A stretch of DNA of 64,000 bases from an uncultured Gammaproteobacteria bacterium (GTDB taxonomy: Bacteria; Pseudomonadota; Gammaproteobacteria; PS1; Pseudothioglobaceae), in contig CABWZI010000003.1 of assembly GCA_902509905.1 (NCBI GenBank), positions 1-64,000 on the forward strand, read 5' to 3'. Position 1 is the first letter of the stretch; the number at the start of each line of letters is the position of its first letter. The position numbers and the translations under genes are program-made. This document shows, one piece after another, positions 52,867 to 63,041 of the stretch. The notes under the pieces were generated by a model. The model was given only the letters and a program-made list of their open reading frames with translations. It had not been told where the DNA came from and did not search any database.

Positions 52867-54171
52867 TTAACCTTCTTGCTTAATCTTCATTCCAATTGAG
52901 TTTGCTAATTCAACAAAGTTTGGAAAAGAGGTTTTAACGTTATCAACTCCTTCAATCTCAATATCAAAATTAGATCTGACAGAAGCAATTGCAAAGGCCA
53001 TAGAAATACGGTGATCGTGATGAGACAGGATTGAAGAGGTTTGTTTGGTGAATTCACCACCTGTTATTCGAATGCCATCTTCTAGAACTTCATTCTTAAT
53101 CCCCAATGAATTGAGCCCATCAGCCATAACTTGTATTCGATCCGATTCCTTAACTCTGAGTTCTTTTGCGCCAGTAAGGACTGTTTCGCCATCTGCACAG
53201 CTTGCAGCAATGAACAGAACAGGGAACTCATCAATCGCAAGTGGAACAAGGCTTTCAGGGATTTGAATTCCTTTAAGGTTTGAGGAGGATACCTTGATAT
53301 CTGCAATCAACTCACCAGCTTGAAGTCTTTGATTAAGTAGTTGAATATTTCCACCCATTAATTTCAGAATATCAATGACACCAGTTCTCGTGGGATTAAT
53401 ATTGACTGAATTAAGAATTATGCTAGAGTTTTTAGAGATACAACCGGCAACCATGAAAAATGCTGCAGAAGAAATATCACTCGGCACTTCAATGTTACAT
53501 CCCTTAAGCGAGCCACCCCCCAATACAGAAATTTTATTGTTTGATGTTGTAACATCATACCCAAAGCCTTTAAGCATTCTTTCTGTATGATCACGCGATA
53601 TACCGTTTTCGATAATCGAAGTCATCCCCTCACTGTATAGACCAGCTAATAATAGGCAAGACTTAATTTGAGCAGAAACCACAGGCAAGGTGTATTCAAT
53701 AGCGGTTAACTGCTTACCACCTATAATAGTTAAAGGGGGCTTTGAGTCATTTCCAGAAATATCTGCCCCCATCTCTCGAAGCGGATTAATGACCCTTCCC
53801 ATTGGCCTGGTGGATAAAGACTCATCACCGCATAGCTCTGAGTCAAACTCTTGGGCACTTAGTAATCCAGACATCAAGCGAATTGAGGTTCCAGAATTAC
53901 CCAGATTAATAGGGTTATTAGGCTTCTTTAGACCCCTCATACCAACACCATGAATCACAACACTGGGGCCATCTCTTTCAATCTTAACTCCCATTTCTTT
54001 AAAGGCATTTAATGTTGCAAGGCTGTCCTCACCCTCTAAGAATCCTGAAACTCTGGTTACACCATCCGCAATAGAACCAAGCATGATTGACCTATGGGAA
54101 ATTGACTTATCGCCAGGAACCTTAATCGTTCCTCTTAAGGGGTCAGAGTTTGACGTTACAAAGTTTGACAT
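52867..54171 (-). CDS. aroA: 3-phosphoshikimate 1-carboxyvinyltransferase (EPSP synthase)
   Basis: AroA joins phosphoenolpyruvate to shikimate-3-phosphate in chorismate synthesis. The 434-residue protein has PGDKSISHR near the start, LGNSGTSIRLM and the RVKESDRI motif, all characteristic. The sequence resembles the class II-like type common outside enterobacteria. It ends the coupled pheA-hisC-tyrA-aroA operon and starts 8 bp after tyrA. Confidence 0.96.
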   Translation of the reverse strand: MSNFVTSNSDPLRGTIKVPGDKSISHRSIMLGSIADGVTRVSGFLEGEDSLATLNAFKEMGVKIERDGPSVVIHGVGMRGLKKPNNPINLGNSGTSIRLMSGLLSAQEFDSELCGDESLSTRPMGRVINPLREMGADISGNDSKPPLTIIGGKQLTAIEYTLPVVSAQIKSCLLLAGLYSEGMTSIIENGISRDHTERMLKGFGYDVTTSNNKISVLGGGSLKGCNIEVPSDISSAAFFMVAGCISKNSSIILNSVNINPTRTGVIDILKLMGGNIQLLNQRLQAGELIADIKVSSSNLKGIQIPESLVPLAIDEFPVLFIAASCADGETVLTGAKELRVKESDRIQVMADGLNSLGIKNEVLEDGIRITGGEFTKQTSSILSHHDHRISMAFAIASVRSNFDIEIEGVDNVKTSFPNFVELANSIGMKIKQEG

Positions 54172-54178
54172 TCGAGAG

Positions 54179-55030
54179 TTATCCTAACCATGAATCTCGG
54201 GTTTTTTTAGCTGTAGTGAATAATTGACCTAACTTTTCACTATCCTCATCATTTATAGCCTCTAGCAAGTCATCTAGTGTTGACTGATAGCCTTTTAAGT
54301 GGCCCATGATTTGATTTTTATTCTGTAGACAAATATCTCTCCACATGACCGCATCACCTGAGGCAATTCTTGAAAAATCTTTGAATCCTCCACCTGCATA
54401 AATCGATGCATTCGGATTTTGATCTACAAGATAATTTACCAAAGAAAATGCCAGCATATGAGGGAGGTGTGACGTCATTCCAAGTAAGTTGTCGTGAGAC
54501 TCTGCACTCATAAAATCTACATCTGCACCTACATTTTTCCACATCTGATCTATCACATCGATAGATTCAGGCGAATTCATTTCTTGTGGAGTTATGATGA
54601 CTTTCTTTCCATCATAGAGCTTTGAATCACTAACTTCAAAGCCACTTCTTTCCTTTCCAGCAATTGGGTGCGCTGGAATAAAGCAGCTTGACTTATCTCT
54701 CAAAACATCATTAACAATATTAACAATATCTGATTTAGTACTACCTACATCAGTAATAATGACATTGCTTGAGATTAACGGTTCAATTTGATCAAGAATG
54801 TCCTTAAATGTACCCACTGGTGTTGCAATGACAACAATATTAGCCTCATCGATAGCCTCTTTAATATTAGTTGAGAACGCATCAATTACGTTTGATTTTT
54901 GAGCTTCTTCAAGACGTGATTGGTCTCTACCATAACCAAAGACAACTTTAGCTAAATTCCTCTCTTTGAGAGCTAGTGCAAGTGAGCCACCGATTAGTCC
55001 AACACCTATAATTGTAATTTTGTTAATCAT
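54179..55030 (-). CDS. tyrA: Prephenate dehydrogenase
   Basis: TyrA oxidatively decarboxylates prephenate (or arogenate) in tyrosine synthesis. The 283-residue protein has the NAD-binding GVGLIGGSLALAL motif, DVGSTKSDIV, HPIAGKERSG and LPHMLAFSL, all typical. It has no fused chorismate mutase, which is supplied by pheA. Its start overlaps the hisC stop by 4 bp. Confidence 0.95.
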   Translation of the reverse strand: MINKITIIGVGLIGGSLALALKERNLAKVVFGYGRDQSRLEEAQKSNVIDAFSTNIKEAIDEANIVVIATPVGTFKDILDQIEPLISSNVIITDVGSTKSDIVNIVNDVLRDKSSCFIPAHPIAGKERSGFEVSDSKLYDGKKVIITPQEMNSPESIDVIDQMWKNVGADVDFMSAESHDNLLGMTSHLPHMLAFSLVNYLVDQNPNASIYAGGGFKDFSRIASGDAVMWRDICLQNKNQIMGHLKGYQSTLDDLLEAINDEDSEKLGQLFTTAKKTRDSWLG

Positions 55031-56091
55031 AGGACTTTTCCAAGCGCTTCAAGCAAATGATCATTTTCATTTGGCGTACCAATAGAGATTCTGAGGTAAT
55101 TCTCCATTTCAACCGGTCGAACTATAACCCCTTCTTTGAGAAGATTGTTATAAGTACTCATGGCGTCTTTAAACTCTACTGCTATAAAGTTTGCATAAGA
55201 AGGGATATAGTTTAATTTGAACGCCTCAAAGCCTTTCACTAGTTGGCTATAGCCATCAGAATTCATTTTTACTGAATCTAAAAGGTATTTACCATCACCA
55301 AGTGCAGCGATTGCAGCCATTTGGGCCGTGTGATTGACATTAAATGGCTCCCGCACTCTGTTTATGTAGTCTGCAATTAGGGCGCTACAAATTGAGTATC
55401 CTACGCGAAGACCAGCGAGACCATAAGCCTTTGAAAAGGTTCGAGAGATAATAAGATTTTCAAACTCTTTGAGCCAGCCAATGGCTTGATCATCTATATT
55501 CAAGTATTCAAAATAGGCTTGATCTAGAACGACCGGAATATTGCTAGGAACTTGTTTTAGGAAGCTATAAACATCATCATCACTTAAAAGTGTACCGGTT
55601 GGATTGTTAGGATTAGCAACAAAAATAAGCTTTGTTTGATTAGATATTAGGCTCAGCATTGCATCTAAATCATGGCCAAATTCCTTTGCTGGAGAAACTA
55701 CAGCAGTTGCCCCTAGGGCTTGAGTCACTAGAGGGTATACAACGAATGCATATTGAGAAAAAATGACCTCATCACTATGCTCTGAAACAAACACCCTCGC
55801 TATGAGCTCCAAAAGCTCATTTGAGCCATTCCCTAAAGAGACCATGCTTGATGAAACTCCATGTTTTTTAGCAATTGCTTCTTTTAGCTCAAAGCAGTTA
55901 CCATCTGGGTAGCGGTTTAGATTGGACAAAGACTCATTGATAGCTTTCTGCACTTTCTCACTAACACCTAGTGGATTTTCATTGGAGGCCAATTTTGAAA
56001 TTTTTGAAAGACCAAGCTCCCTAGCAAGCTCTTCTATCGGCTTTCCTCCTTGATATGGACTCAAGCCAAGGATTGATTCACAGGCGTTCAT
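55027..56091 (-). CDS. hisC: Histidinol-phosphate/aromatic aminotransferase HisC
   Basis: HisC transaminates histidinol phosphate and, in this operon position, probably phenylpyruvate or prephenate as well. The 354-residue fold-type I PLP enzyme has the PLP lysine in RTFSKAYGLAGLRVGY and the NPNNPTG motif. The pheA-hisC-tyrA-aroA order is the classic aromatic supraoperon. It overlaps pheA and tyrA by 4 bp each. Confidence 0.94.
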   Translation of the reverse strand: MNACESILGLSPYQGGKPIEELARELGLSKISKLASNENPLGVSEKVQKAINESLSNLNRYPDGNCFELKEAIAKKHGVSSSMVSLGNGSNELLELIARVFVSEHSDEVIFSQYAFVVYPLVTQALGATAVVSPAKEFGHDLDAMLSLISNQTKLIFVANPNNPTGTLLSDDDVYSFLKQVPSNIPVVLDQAYFEYLNIDDQAIGWLKEFENLIISRTFSKAYGLAGLRVGYSICSALIADYINRVREPFNVNHTAQMAAIAALGDGKYLLDSVKMNSDGYSQLVKGFEAFKLNYIPSYANFIAVEFKDAMSTYNNLLKEGVIVRPVEMENYLRISIGTPNENDHLLEALGKVL

Positions 56092-57167
56092 AAAACAGCA
56101 ACCGGGTAGGACCCAAGTATCTCCAGCTTAGAAACTTTAGATTCAATTTTTGTGATGGCATGTTTGACGTTATCTTCGTCTTGATGCCCTTCTATATCAA
56201 TGAAAAAAAGGTACTCCCATTTGACTCCTGGGATTGGATGCCTTGCCAATTGAAGCATATTAATCTTGTTTTCTTTAAAGGGTTCCAATAAATCAAAAAG
56301 CGCGCCTGACTCATGTTTTGTAACTACTAGCAAAGAGGTTTTGTCATTGCCACCTTTTGGAACTTCGTCCTTACCAATAACTATAAATCGAGTCACGTTC
56401 CCTGCATTATCCTCAATGTTTTTGGCAACCCTCTGAAGTCCATAAATATTTAAAGCCACTTTTGATGCAATAGCAGCTGCATTGGGCTCATCCTTAACCA
56501 TTCTGGCTGCTAATGCATTAGATGCTACAGGCCTGAGTTCAGTATTTGGGTAGTGATTAGCAAGCCACCTGTGACATTGATCTAGAGCTTGCTGATGAGC
56601 ATAGATTACTTGAATCTCCTTTGATTGATCTTGCATCATCAAGTGATGTGCTACAGCAATCTCTACTTCACCACAAATATTTAAATCATGACTATAGAGC
56701 ATATCAAGAGAGGTTCCAATCACGCCATTAGAAGAGTTCTCTATAGGAACAACACCGTATTGAGCGTTATCTGTTTCAACCTGATGAAAAATCTCATCGA
56801 TTGTCCCGCAATCTAATGGTGAGACACCGTGTCCAAAGTGCTTAAGAGCAGCTTCTTGTGTAAATGTTCCTTCCGGACCAAGAAAAGCAATTTTTAATGG
56901 CTGCTCTAGTGCAAGACAGGCTGACATAATTTCTCTAAAGATGAGCGCAATATCTTTGTCCTTTAGTAAGCTTTTGTTTCTCTCAATGACTCTACTTAAA
57001 ACCTCAGCCTCCCTCTCAGGGCGATAAAAAGCAGTTTGAGTGTTTGATTCTTGCTTAACTAGAGCAACTTGTGCAGCAAGATCAGCACGCTCAGAAATTA
57101 GAAGCTGAATCTTTTGGTCCAGTTCATCAATCTGTAATCTCAAGTTTTCAAGCGAATTACCTTTCAT
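56088..57167 (-). CDS. pheA: Bifunctional chorismate mutase/prephenate dehydratase (P-protein)
   Basis: PheA converts chorismate to phenylpyruvate. The 359-residue protein has an AroQ-type chorismate mutase domain (about residues 5-90). A prephenate dehydratase domain with FLGPEGTFTQEAA, GVVPIENSSNGV and NVTRFIVIG (about 93-275) follows. The C-terminal ACT domain (about 282-355) has the KTSLLVVTKHESGAL and ESRP-like positions that mediate phenylalanine feedback. It leads the operon; serC is not upstream, where a cobalamin-controlled gene lies instead. Confidence 0.96.
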   Translation of the reverse strand: MKGNSLENLRLQIDELDQKIQLLISERADLAAQVALVKQESNTQTAFYRPEREAEVLSRVIERNKSLLKDKDIALIFREIMSACLALEQPLKIAFLGPEGTFTQEAALKHFGHGVSPLDCGTIDEIFHQVETDNAQYGVVPIENSSNGVIGTSLDMLYSHDLNICGEVEIAVAHHLMMQDQSKEIQVIYAHQQALDQCHRWLANHYPNTELRPVASNALAARMVKDEPNAAAIASKVALNIYGLQRVAKNIEDNAGNVTRFIVIGKDEVPKGGNDKTSLLVVTKHESGALFDLLEPFKENKINMLQLARHPIPGVKWEYLFFIDIEGHQDEDNVKHAITKIESKVSKLEILGSYPVAVL

Positions 57168-57279
57168 AAGTGTAGAGTTAACCCAATCTTTTTGGCATAT
57201 TTTACCTAAGACTTATTGCCCTTTAAGTATTGTTAATGTTAAGTTTCTGGAAGATCAATTAGAATTTAAGAATTAACTA

Positions 57280-57307
57280 TTGTACAGTTAGCAAAAAAAG
57301 ATATAAT
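57280..57307 (+). promoter_or_regulatory. Predicted promoter of the cobalamin-controlled operon
   Basis: TTGTAC (57280-57285), a 16-bp spacer and a perfect TATAAT (57302-57307). Transcription would start about 57314, just at the 5' edge of the riboswitch. Confidence 0.6.
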
Positions 57308-57311
57308 TCAT

Positions 57312-57440
57312 TCGAATTTGAAGATGGAAGTTGGTGTGAGTCCAACGCTGCCCTCGCAACGGTATTTCTCTTGATTAGTCCGATACATCACAAATTTGTT
57401 GTTACTTAATACTACGATGGGTGGTGAGTTATAGGACCTT
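57312..57440 (+). promoter_or_regulatory. Cobalamin (B12) riboswitch
   Basis: The conserved core reads GGAAGTTGGTGTGAGTCC, AACGCTGCCCTCGCAACGGTA (the B12-box form) and GTCCGATA further on. AATTTG (57315-57320) pairs with CAAATT (57391-57396) to close the receptor stem. The element lies in the right place before a btuB-like gene, between its promoter and the AGGGGT ribosome-binding site. In this class adenosylcobalamin shuts off expression. The right boundary is approximate. The rest of the 57168-57498 gap contains the promoter and the pheA leader. Confidence 0.9.
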
Positions 57441-57498
57441 ATGTGCGAATTCCTTTTCTCTAAATCCCTCTTTTAATTTTATTTATTAGGGGTTAAAA

Positions 57499-59253
57499 AT
57501 GTCTTTTAAAAAATCAATTTTTGTTGCTGCCTTGTCAGTGATCTTTATTTCCAATTCTGCTAGCGCCGTAATTGGACCAATCAAAATTACATTAAATAAC
57601 GAATATAAAACTGCGTCTCCAATAATAGGGGCTGTTGCTACTTCAATCAAACTTGACAAATCAGATATTAAAAAAACTGGTGCTTCAACTTTTGTTGAGT
57701 TATTGGAAAGTATTCCGTCAATTAGTTTTGAGGGTGGTACAGGTAATATGGCTTCTGTTCGTTTAAGAGGAAACGAATCATCACATACACTACTCTTAAT
57801 TGATGGCCAAAAAGTAAATATTACTGGTGGTCAGCCGAATTTTAAAATGATTCCTCTTAATCAAGTTAGTAGCATTGAAATTTTAAAAGGGCCCTTTTCT
57901 TCTTTATATGGACCTGGCGCTATAGGTGGAGTGATTAATGTTTTTACTGATAAAGATTCCAACGCTATTACAAGTAATACGATTGATACATCATATGGCT
58001 CAAAAGGAACGAAGCAATCAAGTTTTAATTCATATTATAAAAATGAAAATAGTTATATTGATTTTACTTTTTCAGACTTTATAACAGATGGTATTGATGC
58101 TAAAGGTGATGGAGATTTAGACCCAAGTGATAGGCAGTCATTTGGTTTAAATATTGGTGGAGATATTGGTGAAAAAACATCCGTAAGTCTTAATTTGATT
58201 GACTCAAAAGCCAATATTATGTATGACAACCCCTACCCTGCTGATAAATATGAAAATGATTTAAGACAGATAGGATTGGGTGTAACTCAAAAATTTAGCG
58301 ATAGAATTCAGACAAGAGTTGATATTAATGACCAAAATATTCTTCGTCATGGAAGTAAGTATGAATTAAACACAATGTCGATTATCAATGAGATTGATTT
58401 TGATTCAAGCAAATTATCAGTGGGGTTAATGAATTCGATTGACAAAGATTTAGGAAATTTAAAAGAAATTAAACATACTGATATATTTAGTCAATGGCAA
58501 GGGTTAATCTTGGACAATGAGTTATCGATAGGAGTAAGAGTTATCGATCATGATAAATTTAGTTCTCATACAACTTATAACTTTAATTGGGCTAAGGACT
58601 TAAGTGCCAATTTAAGAATAAATGGATCCTATGGTACGGCTACAAACTTACCAAATCATTATGCGAATAATGCCAATGTTAAAGCTGGAAAAACTGCTCT
58701 AAAGCCGGAATTATCTCAAAACATGGAGTTAGGTTTGAATTCATCAAATAATTGGGGAAATATTGAGTTAAAAATTTACAAAAGCAAACTCAAAGATGCA
58801 TTTAAATATAATGGAGATAATTATCCTTTAGATTATTATGAAAATGATGGAGTTGTCAATATCCAAGGTGCTGAAATAGTTTTAGAAACTGATTTTATGG
58901 GATGGGATATTGATAGTACTCTCAACTTTAATAAAGCAATTGCAAAATCTTCAGGTTTGCAAAAGGGAAGAAGGCCTAATCGTTCAATTGCATTAAATCT
59001 TTCTAAATCTTCAGGCAAGTGGGAACGAAATATTAACTGGACAGCAAGATCTTGGGCCTGGGATAAAGACGATCACTCAAATGGAAAAAATGGTGGCTAC
59101 GGCTTACTTAACCTAAGTACTAGTTATAATTTTACTGAAAACTTGAGTGTTTATTTGAATAGGAATAACGCTTTAGATAAAAAATATGAGATGGCTAAAG
59201 GCTACAATACTCTTGGAAAAACTTCAACTCTAGGGTTAACATATAATTTTTAG
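57499..59253 (+). CDS. btuB: TonB-dependent vitamin B12 receptor, BtuB-like
   Basis: This outer-membrane receptor imports cobalamin with energy from TonB. The 584-residue protein has a signal peptide ending near SNSASA. The plug domain (about residues 55-150) has VELLESIPSISFEGG, VRLRGNESSHTLLLIDG and SSLYGPGAIGGVINVFT; a 22-strand barrel follows, ending LGLTYNF with terminal Phe. The upstream cobalamin riboswitch fixes the substrate. The inner-membrane BtuCDF system is not in the window. Confidence 0.93.
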   Translation: MSFKKSIFVAALSVIFISNSASAVIGPIKITLNNEYKTASPIIGAVATSIKLDKSDIKKTGASTFVELLESIPSISFEGGTGNMASVRLRGNESSHTLLLIDGQKVNITGGQPNFKMIPLNQVSSIEILKGPFSSLYGPGAIGGVINVFTDKDSNAITSNTIDTSYGSKGTKQSSFNSYYKNENSYIDFTFSDFITDGIDAKGDGDLDPSDRQSFGLNIGGDIGEKTSVSLNLIDSKANIMYDNPYPADKYENDLRQIGLGVTQKFSDRIQTRVDINDQNILRHGSKYELNTMSIINEIDFDSSKLSVGLMNSIDKDLGNLKEIKHTDIFSQWQGLILDNELSIGVRVIDHDKFSSHTTYNFNWAKDLSANLRINGSYGTATNLPNHYANNANVKAGKTALKPELSQNMELGLNSSNNWGNIELKIYKSKLKDAFKYNGDNYPLDYYENDGVVNIQGAEIVLETDFMGWDIDSTLNFNKAIAKSSGLQKGRRPNRSIALNLSKSSGKWERNINWTARSWAWDKDDHSNGKNGGYGLLNLSTSYNFTENLSVYLNRNNALDKKYEMAKGYNTLGKTSTLGLTYNF

Positions 59254-59281
59254 AGTGCAATCATAAGGCAAAACATTCAGT

Positions 59282-59872
59282 ATGGGCATTACATATAAAA
59301 AACGCATGCAGCGCAAAAAGGAATATATTGATTCTAGAATCGATGCTGCAAATATTGATAAAGGTATTACTGTTCTATTAACTGGAAATGGAAAAGGCAA
59401 ATCATCCTCAGCAATGGGGATGATTTGTAGAGCCTTAGGATATGATATGAATGTTGGCCTTGTTCGTTTCTTGAAAGGAGATCAGCAAACAGGGGAGGAT
59501 CTTTTTTTAGAGGGGCACCCAAATATTGTATCCGCCCATATGGAAAGTGGCTTTACTTGGGATACACAGGATAAGGAACAAGACAAGATAAAAGCTACTG
59601 CGACTTGGCATGAAGCAAAGCAATTTCTATCTAATCCAGAAATTGCAGTTATAGTTCTTGATGAGATTACTTACATGATTAACTATAAATATCTTGAAGA
59701 ATCTGATGTATTGGAAGCCTTACATAATAGGCCAGAAAATCAACACGTTGTTATCACTGGTAGAGCTGCCAGTCAGGGCTTAATTGATATTTCAGATACA
59801 GTGAGCGAGGTTGAAGATATAAAGCACGCTTTTAGAGCTAACATCAGAGCTCAAAAAGGAATTGATCTATAG
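59282..59872 (+). CDS. cobO: Cob(I)yrinic acid a,c-diamide adenosyltransferase (CobO/BtuR)
   Basis: CobO adenosylates the corrin cobalt. The 196-residue protein is the CobA/CobO P-loop family with the nucleotide motif TGNGKGKSS (34-42). KRMQRKKEYID at the start, VLDEIT.MINY and GRAAS are also characteristic. It lies 28 bp after btuB and is presumably under the same riboswitch; together they suggest salvage of external cobalamin rather than de novo synthesis. Confidence 0.94.
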   Translation: MGITYKKRMQRKKEYIDSRIDAANIDKGITVLLTGNGKGKSSSAMGMICRALGYDMNVGLVRFLKGDQQTGEDLFLEGHPNIVSAHMESGFTWDTQDKEQDKIKATATWHEAKQFLSNPEIAVIVLDEITYMINYKYLEESDVLEALHNRPENQHVVITGRAASQGLIDISDTVSEVEDIKHAFRANIRAQKGIDL

Positions 59873-59876
59873 ATAA

Positions 59877-61238
59877 TTAGCTATTTTCAAGCAAATATTG
59901 AATAGCCTGATATAAGTAACCTATCGGTACAATTTTCATTCCTTTTAAGTTATTCTTTGGCGCGTTACCCTTAGGAATAATTGCAACCTCGAATCCTTGC
60001 TTTTGAGCTTCAGAGAGCCTTTCTTGTGCGTTATAGACTGGCCTTACTTCGCCGGTCAACCCTACTTCACCAAACGCAATCCAATTACTCGGAATTACTT
60101 TATCTCTTAGGCTTGAAACAATAGCAAGCATAACAACCAGGTCTGATGCAGTCTCGCTTACTTTAATTCCTCCAACCACATTAATAAAGACGTCTTGGTC
60201 AAATGTTGAAATTCCAGAATGTTTATGAAGAATAGCTAGCTGCAGAGCCAGTCTGTTCTGATCAAGACCCACACTGACTCGCTTAGGAGTGCCGTTAGAT
60301 TGGTCAACAAGGGCTTGAATTTCAATTAAAAGTGGTCTTGTGGCCTCTCTTGTGACCATCACCATAGATCCTGAGGATGGATTTTCTTGATTTGATAAAA
60401 AAATTGAGGATGGATTGCTCACTTGCTGAAGCCCTTTCTCACCCATCGCGAATACGCTGATTTCATTCACTGCACCAAAGCGATTTTTTACTGCTCTAAT
60501 GATTCGATATCGACCACCTGCATCCCCCTCAAAATAAAGAACTGCATCAACCATATGCTCCAGTATTCTTGGTCCCGCAAGCGCCCCACCCTTTGTTACA
60601 TGGCCAATCATGAGTAATACCGTATTAGTTTGCTTAGCGTATTGAGTGAGCTGTGCTGCACAGTCTCTAACCTGAGTTACTGACCCAGGGGCTGAGGTAG
60701 ATAAATCAGTGACCATGGTTTGAATAGAGTCAATAACAATAACTTTAGGCTGAACATCTTTCGAAAGTTTAAGAATTTTTTCTAAATGCGTTTCACCAAT
60801 AAAAAGAACATCTTCCTTGATTCCAAGTCTAACTGCCCTCTCACTCACCTGTTCTGCAGATTCTTCTCCGCTCACATAGAGTGTTGTGTTTTCTTTATTT
60901 AGGGTTGATAAGGCTTGAAGAATCAATGTCGATTTGCCAATTCCAGGGTCACCACCAATAAGTACAACTGATCCATCAACGAGTCCTCCTCCAAGAGTTC
61001 GATCTAGCTCAGTGAGCCCTGTTGATAGTCTGTCTTTGTTTTGAGATTTAATTTCTGACAGGTGCTGGACTTTAGATGCTGGAAGATCTTTAAGACTCTC
61101 AGGCTTAGAAGCTGTTGCCTGGGATATAACAATCTCTTCAAGCGTGTTCCATGCTTTGCAATCTAGACACTGACCAGCCCATTGATGATGAGAAGCACCA
61201 CACTCTCGACATACAAACTCGACTTTAGTTTTTGCCAT
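59877..61238 (-). CDS. radA: DNA repair protein RadA
   Basis: RadA is a RecA-like branch-migration helicase. The 453-residue protein has an N-terminal zinc finger with Cys10, Cys13, Cys24 and Cys27, and Walker A GGDPGIGKST (95-104). The family-defining KNRFGAVNEI motif and a C-terminal Lon-like domain are also present. It follows nrdR by 4 bp. It converges with cobO. Confidence 0.97.
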   Translation of the reverse strand: MAKTKVEFVCRECGASHHQWAGQCLDCKAWNTLEEIVISQATASKPESLKDLPASKVQHLSEIKSQNKDRLSTGLTELDRTLGGGLVDGSVVLIGGDPGIGKSTLILQALSTLNKENTTLYVSGEESAEQVSERAVRLGIKEDVLFIGETHLEKILKLSKDVQPKVIVIDSIQTMVTDLSTSAPGSVTQVRDCAAQLTQYAKQTNTVLLMIGHVTKGGALAGPRILEHMVDAVLYFEGDAGGRYRIIRAVKNRFGAVNEISVFAMGEKGLQQVSNPSSIFLSNQENPSSGSMVMVTREATRPLLIEIQALVDQSNGTPKRVSVGLDQNRLALQLAILHKHSGISTFDQDVFINVVGGIKVSETASDLVVMLAIVSSLRDKVIPSNWIAFGEVGLTGEVRPVYNAQERLSEAQKQGFEVAIIPKGNAPKNNLKGMKIVPIGYLYQAIQYLLENS

Positions 61239-61242
61239 AAGA

Positions 61243-61695
61243 TTACTTATTCATTAATTTGTCAATTTCACTCTTGAACGCCTCAATATCTTGGAATTGT
61301 CTATAAACTGATGCAAAACGAATGTATGCAACTTCATCGAGTGCTCTGAGCTCCTCCATAACCCATTCACCCAAAATTGACGACGGCACTTCTCTGTCAT
61401 TTTGTGCCATTAATCTTCTTTGAATTTTTTGGATTGCAGTCTCTATTTTTGAAATTTCTACAGGTCTTTTTTCAAGGGCCTTCAAGAGTCCCAAGCGAAG
61501 CTTGTCTTCACTAAAGGTTTGCCTTGAATCATCACTCTTAATGAGTCTAGGAAGGTTTAAATCAACTATCTCTCTCGTAGAATGCCTTTCTCCACAAGCA
61601 ATACACTCTCTTCTTCTTCGAACCTGAGAGCCATCATCAAGTAGCCTTGTATCTAAAACCTTGGTGTCATCAGATTGACAAAAAGGACAGCGCAT
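61243..61695 (-). CDS. nrdR: Transcriptional repressor NrdR
   Basis: NrdR represses ribonucleotide reductase genes when (d)ATP is abundant. The 150-residue protein has the zinc-ribbon Cys3, Cys6, Cys31 and Cys34, with VRRRREC for DNA binding. An ATP-cone (about 47-137) follows, like that of NrdA. Its likely target lies in this window: the two boxes at 17193 and 17225 upstream of nrdA. The glyA-nrdR pair is a standard gammaproteobacterial arrangement. Confidence 0.97.
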   Translation of the reverse strand: MRCPFCQSDDTKVLDTRLLDDGSQVRRRRECIACGERHSTREIVDLNLPRLIKSDDSRQTFSEDKLRLGLLKALEKRPVEISKIETAIQKIQRRLMAQNDREVPSSILGEWVMEELRALDEVAYIRFASVYRQFQDIEAFKSEIDKLMNK

Positions 61696-61700
61696 TTAGA

Positions 61701-62954
61701 TTATTTATAGACTGGAAATCTTGAACAAAGTTCTTCAACTTTAGCTCTAACTTCGTTAACAACAGCTGGATTTTCGATGTCATCACAAATATCACATATC
61801 CAATGAGTAATATCTTTACACTCACTCTCGCCAAAACCACGAGTAGTAGCTGCAGGTGTTCCAATCCTGATGCCGCTTGTAACGAAGGGAGATTGAGGAT
61901 CGTTAGGTACAGAGTTTTTGTTGACTGTTATGTGGGCTGAGCCTAAGGTTGCATCAACTGCTTTTCCTGTAAGTCCTTGCTCAATAAAGCTAACAAGAAA
62001 TACGTGGTTGTCCGTACCACCAGAGACTACATCGTACCCCCTTTCCATAAAGACACTAGCCATTGCTCTTGCATTTTTAACTACTTGCTTTTGGTATAAC
62101 TTAAAGTCGTCACTCATTGCTTCTTTAAAAGCAACCGCTTTTGCTGCAATAATATGCATCAATGGGCCTCCCTGAATACCAGGAAAAATAGCAGAATTTA
62201 ATTTTTTTTCAATTTCCTCATTCGCCCTTGCAACGATTAATCCACCTCTTGGTCCCCTGAGAGTCTTGTGAGTGGTTGTCGTGCATACATCAGCAATTTG
62301 AATAGGTGATGGATAGTCTCCAGTAGCTATAAGACCCGCTACATGAGCCATATCAACAAGAAGATAGGCTCCAACCATATCAGCAATATCTCTAAAGCGC
62401 TGCCAATCAATAATTCTTGAATAAGCAGAGAATCCAGCAATCACCATCTTTGGTTTATGTTCTAGTGCTAATCTCTCAACCTCGTCATAATCAATTTCGC
62501 CCGTATCCTCATCAAGACCATACTGAAAAGCCTTGTAATGCTTACCTGAAAAGGATGGTCCTGCGCCATGCGTCAAGTGGCCTCCATGTGCAAGACTCAT
62601 TCCTAAAATAGTATCGCCAGGAACTAATAGTGCTTGAAATACAGCTGCGTTAGCAGTTGATCCAGAATGGGGTTGAACATTGGCATAGGCTGCGCCAAAA
62701 AGCTCTTTTGCACGGCTTATTGCCAGGTCTTCAGCAACATCAACGTGTTCGCAACCTCCATAGTATCTCTTTGAAGGATAACCTTCTGCATATTTATTAG
62801 TAAGCTGAGATCCTTGTAAAGACATGACTGCAGGTGAAGTATAGTTTTCAGATGCAATTAATTCGATATGCGCTTCTTGTCTTGCTTCCTCTGCCGCAAC
62901 AACATTTGCTATGTCAGAATCTACGTCATTTAGTGTGAGATTTTTATTAAACAT
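61701..62954 (-). CDS. glyA: Serine hydroxymethyltransferase
   Basis: GlyA converts serine and tetrahydrofolate to glycine and methylenetetrahydrofolate, feeding thymidylate (thyA) and purine synthesis. The 417-residue protein has the PLP lysine in [14 protein letters not shown] and the [13 protein letters not shown] start. A ribosome-binding site AGGAAG lies upstream of the ATG at 62954. It heads glyA-nrdR-radA. Confidence 0.98.
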   Translation of the reverse strand: MFNKNLTLNDVDSDIANVVAAEEARQEAHIELIASENYTSPAVMSLQGSQLTNKYAEGYPSKRYYGGCEHVDVAEDLAISRAKELFGAAYANVQPHSGSTANAAVFQALLVPGDTILGMSLAHGGHLTHGAGPSFSGKHYKAFQYGLDEDTGEIDYDEVERLALEHKPKMVIAGFSAYSRIIDWQRFRDIADMVGAYLLVDMAHVAGLIATGDYPSPIQIADVCTTTTHKTLRGPRGGLIVARANEEIEKKLNSAIFPGIQGGPLMHIIAAKAVAFKEAMSDDFKLYQKQVVKNARAMASVFMERGYDVVSGGTDNHVFLVSFIEQGLTGKAVDATLGSAHITVNKNSVPNDPQSPFVTSGIRIGTPAATTRGFGESECKDITHWICDICDDIENPAVVNEVRAKVEELCSRFPVYK

Positions 62955-63011
62955 GGAGACTTCCTAGAAAAGATAAAAAATGGTATTTCAATGTAAATTT
63001 TTTTTAGCAAG

Positions 63012-63041
63012 AATATACCTTATAGTTACTCTCATTCTAAA
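63012..63041 (-). promoter_or_regulatory. Predicted promoter of glyA
   Basis: On the minus strand TTTAGA (63041-63036), an 18-bp spacer and TATATT (63017-63012). It would give a leader of about 50 bases. The wider 268-bp gap to dadA is very AT-rich, and I see no glycine or SAM riboswitch in it. Confidence 0.4.
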
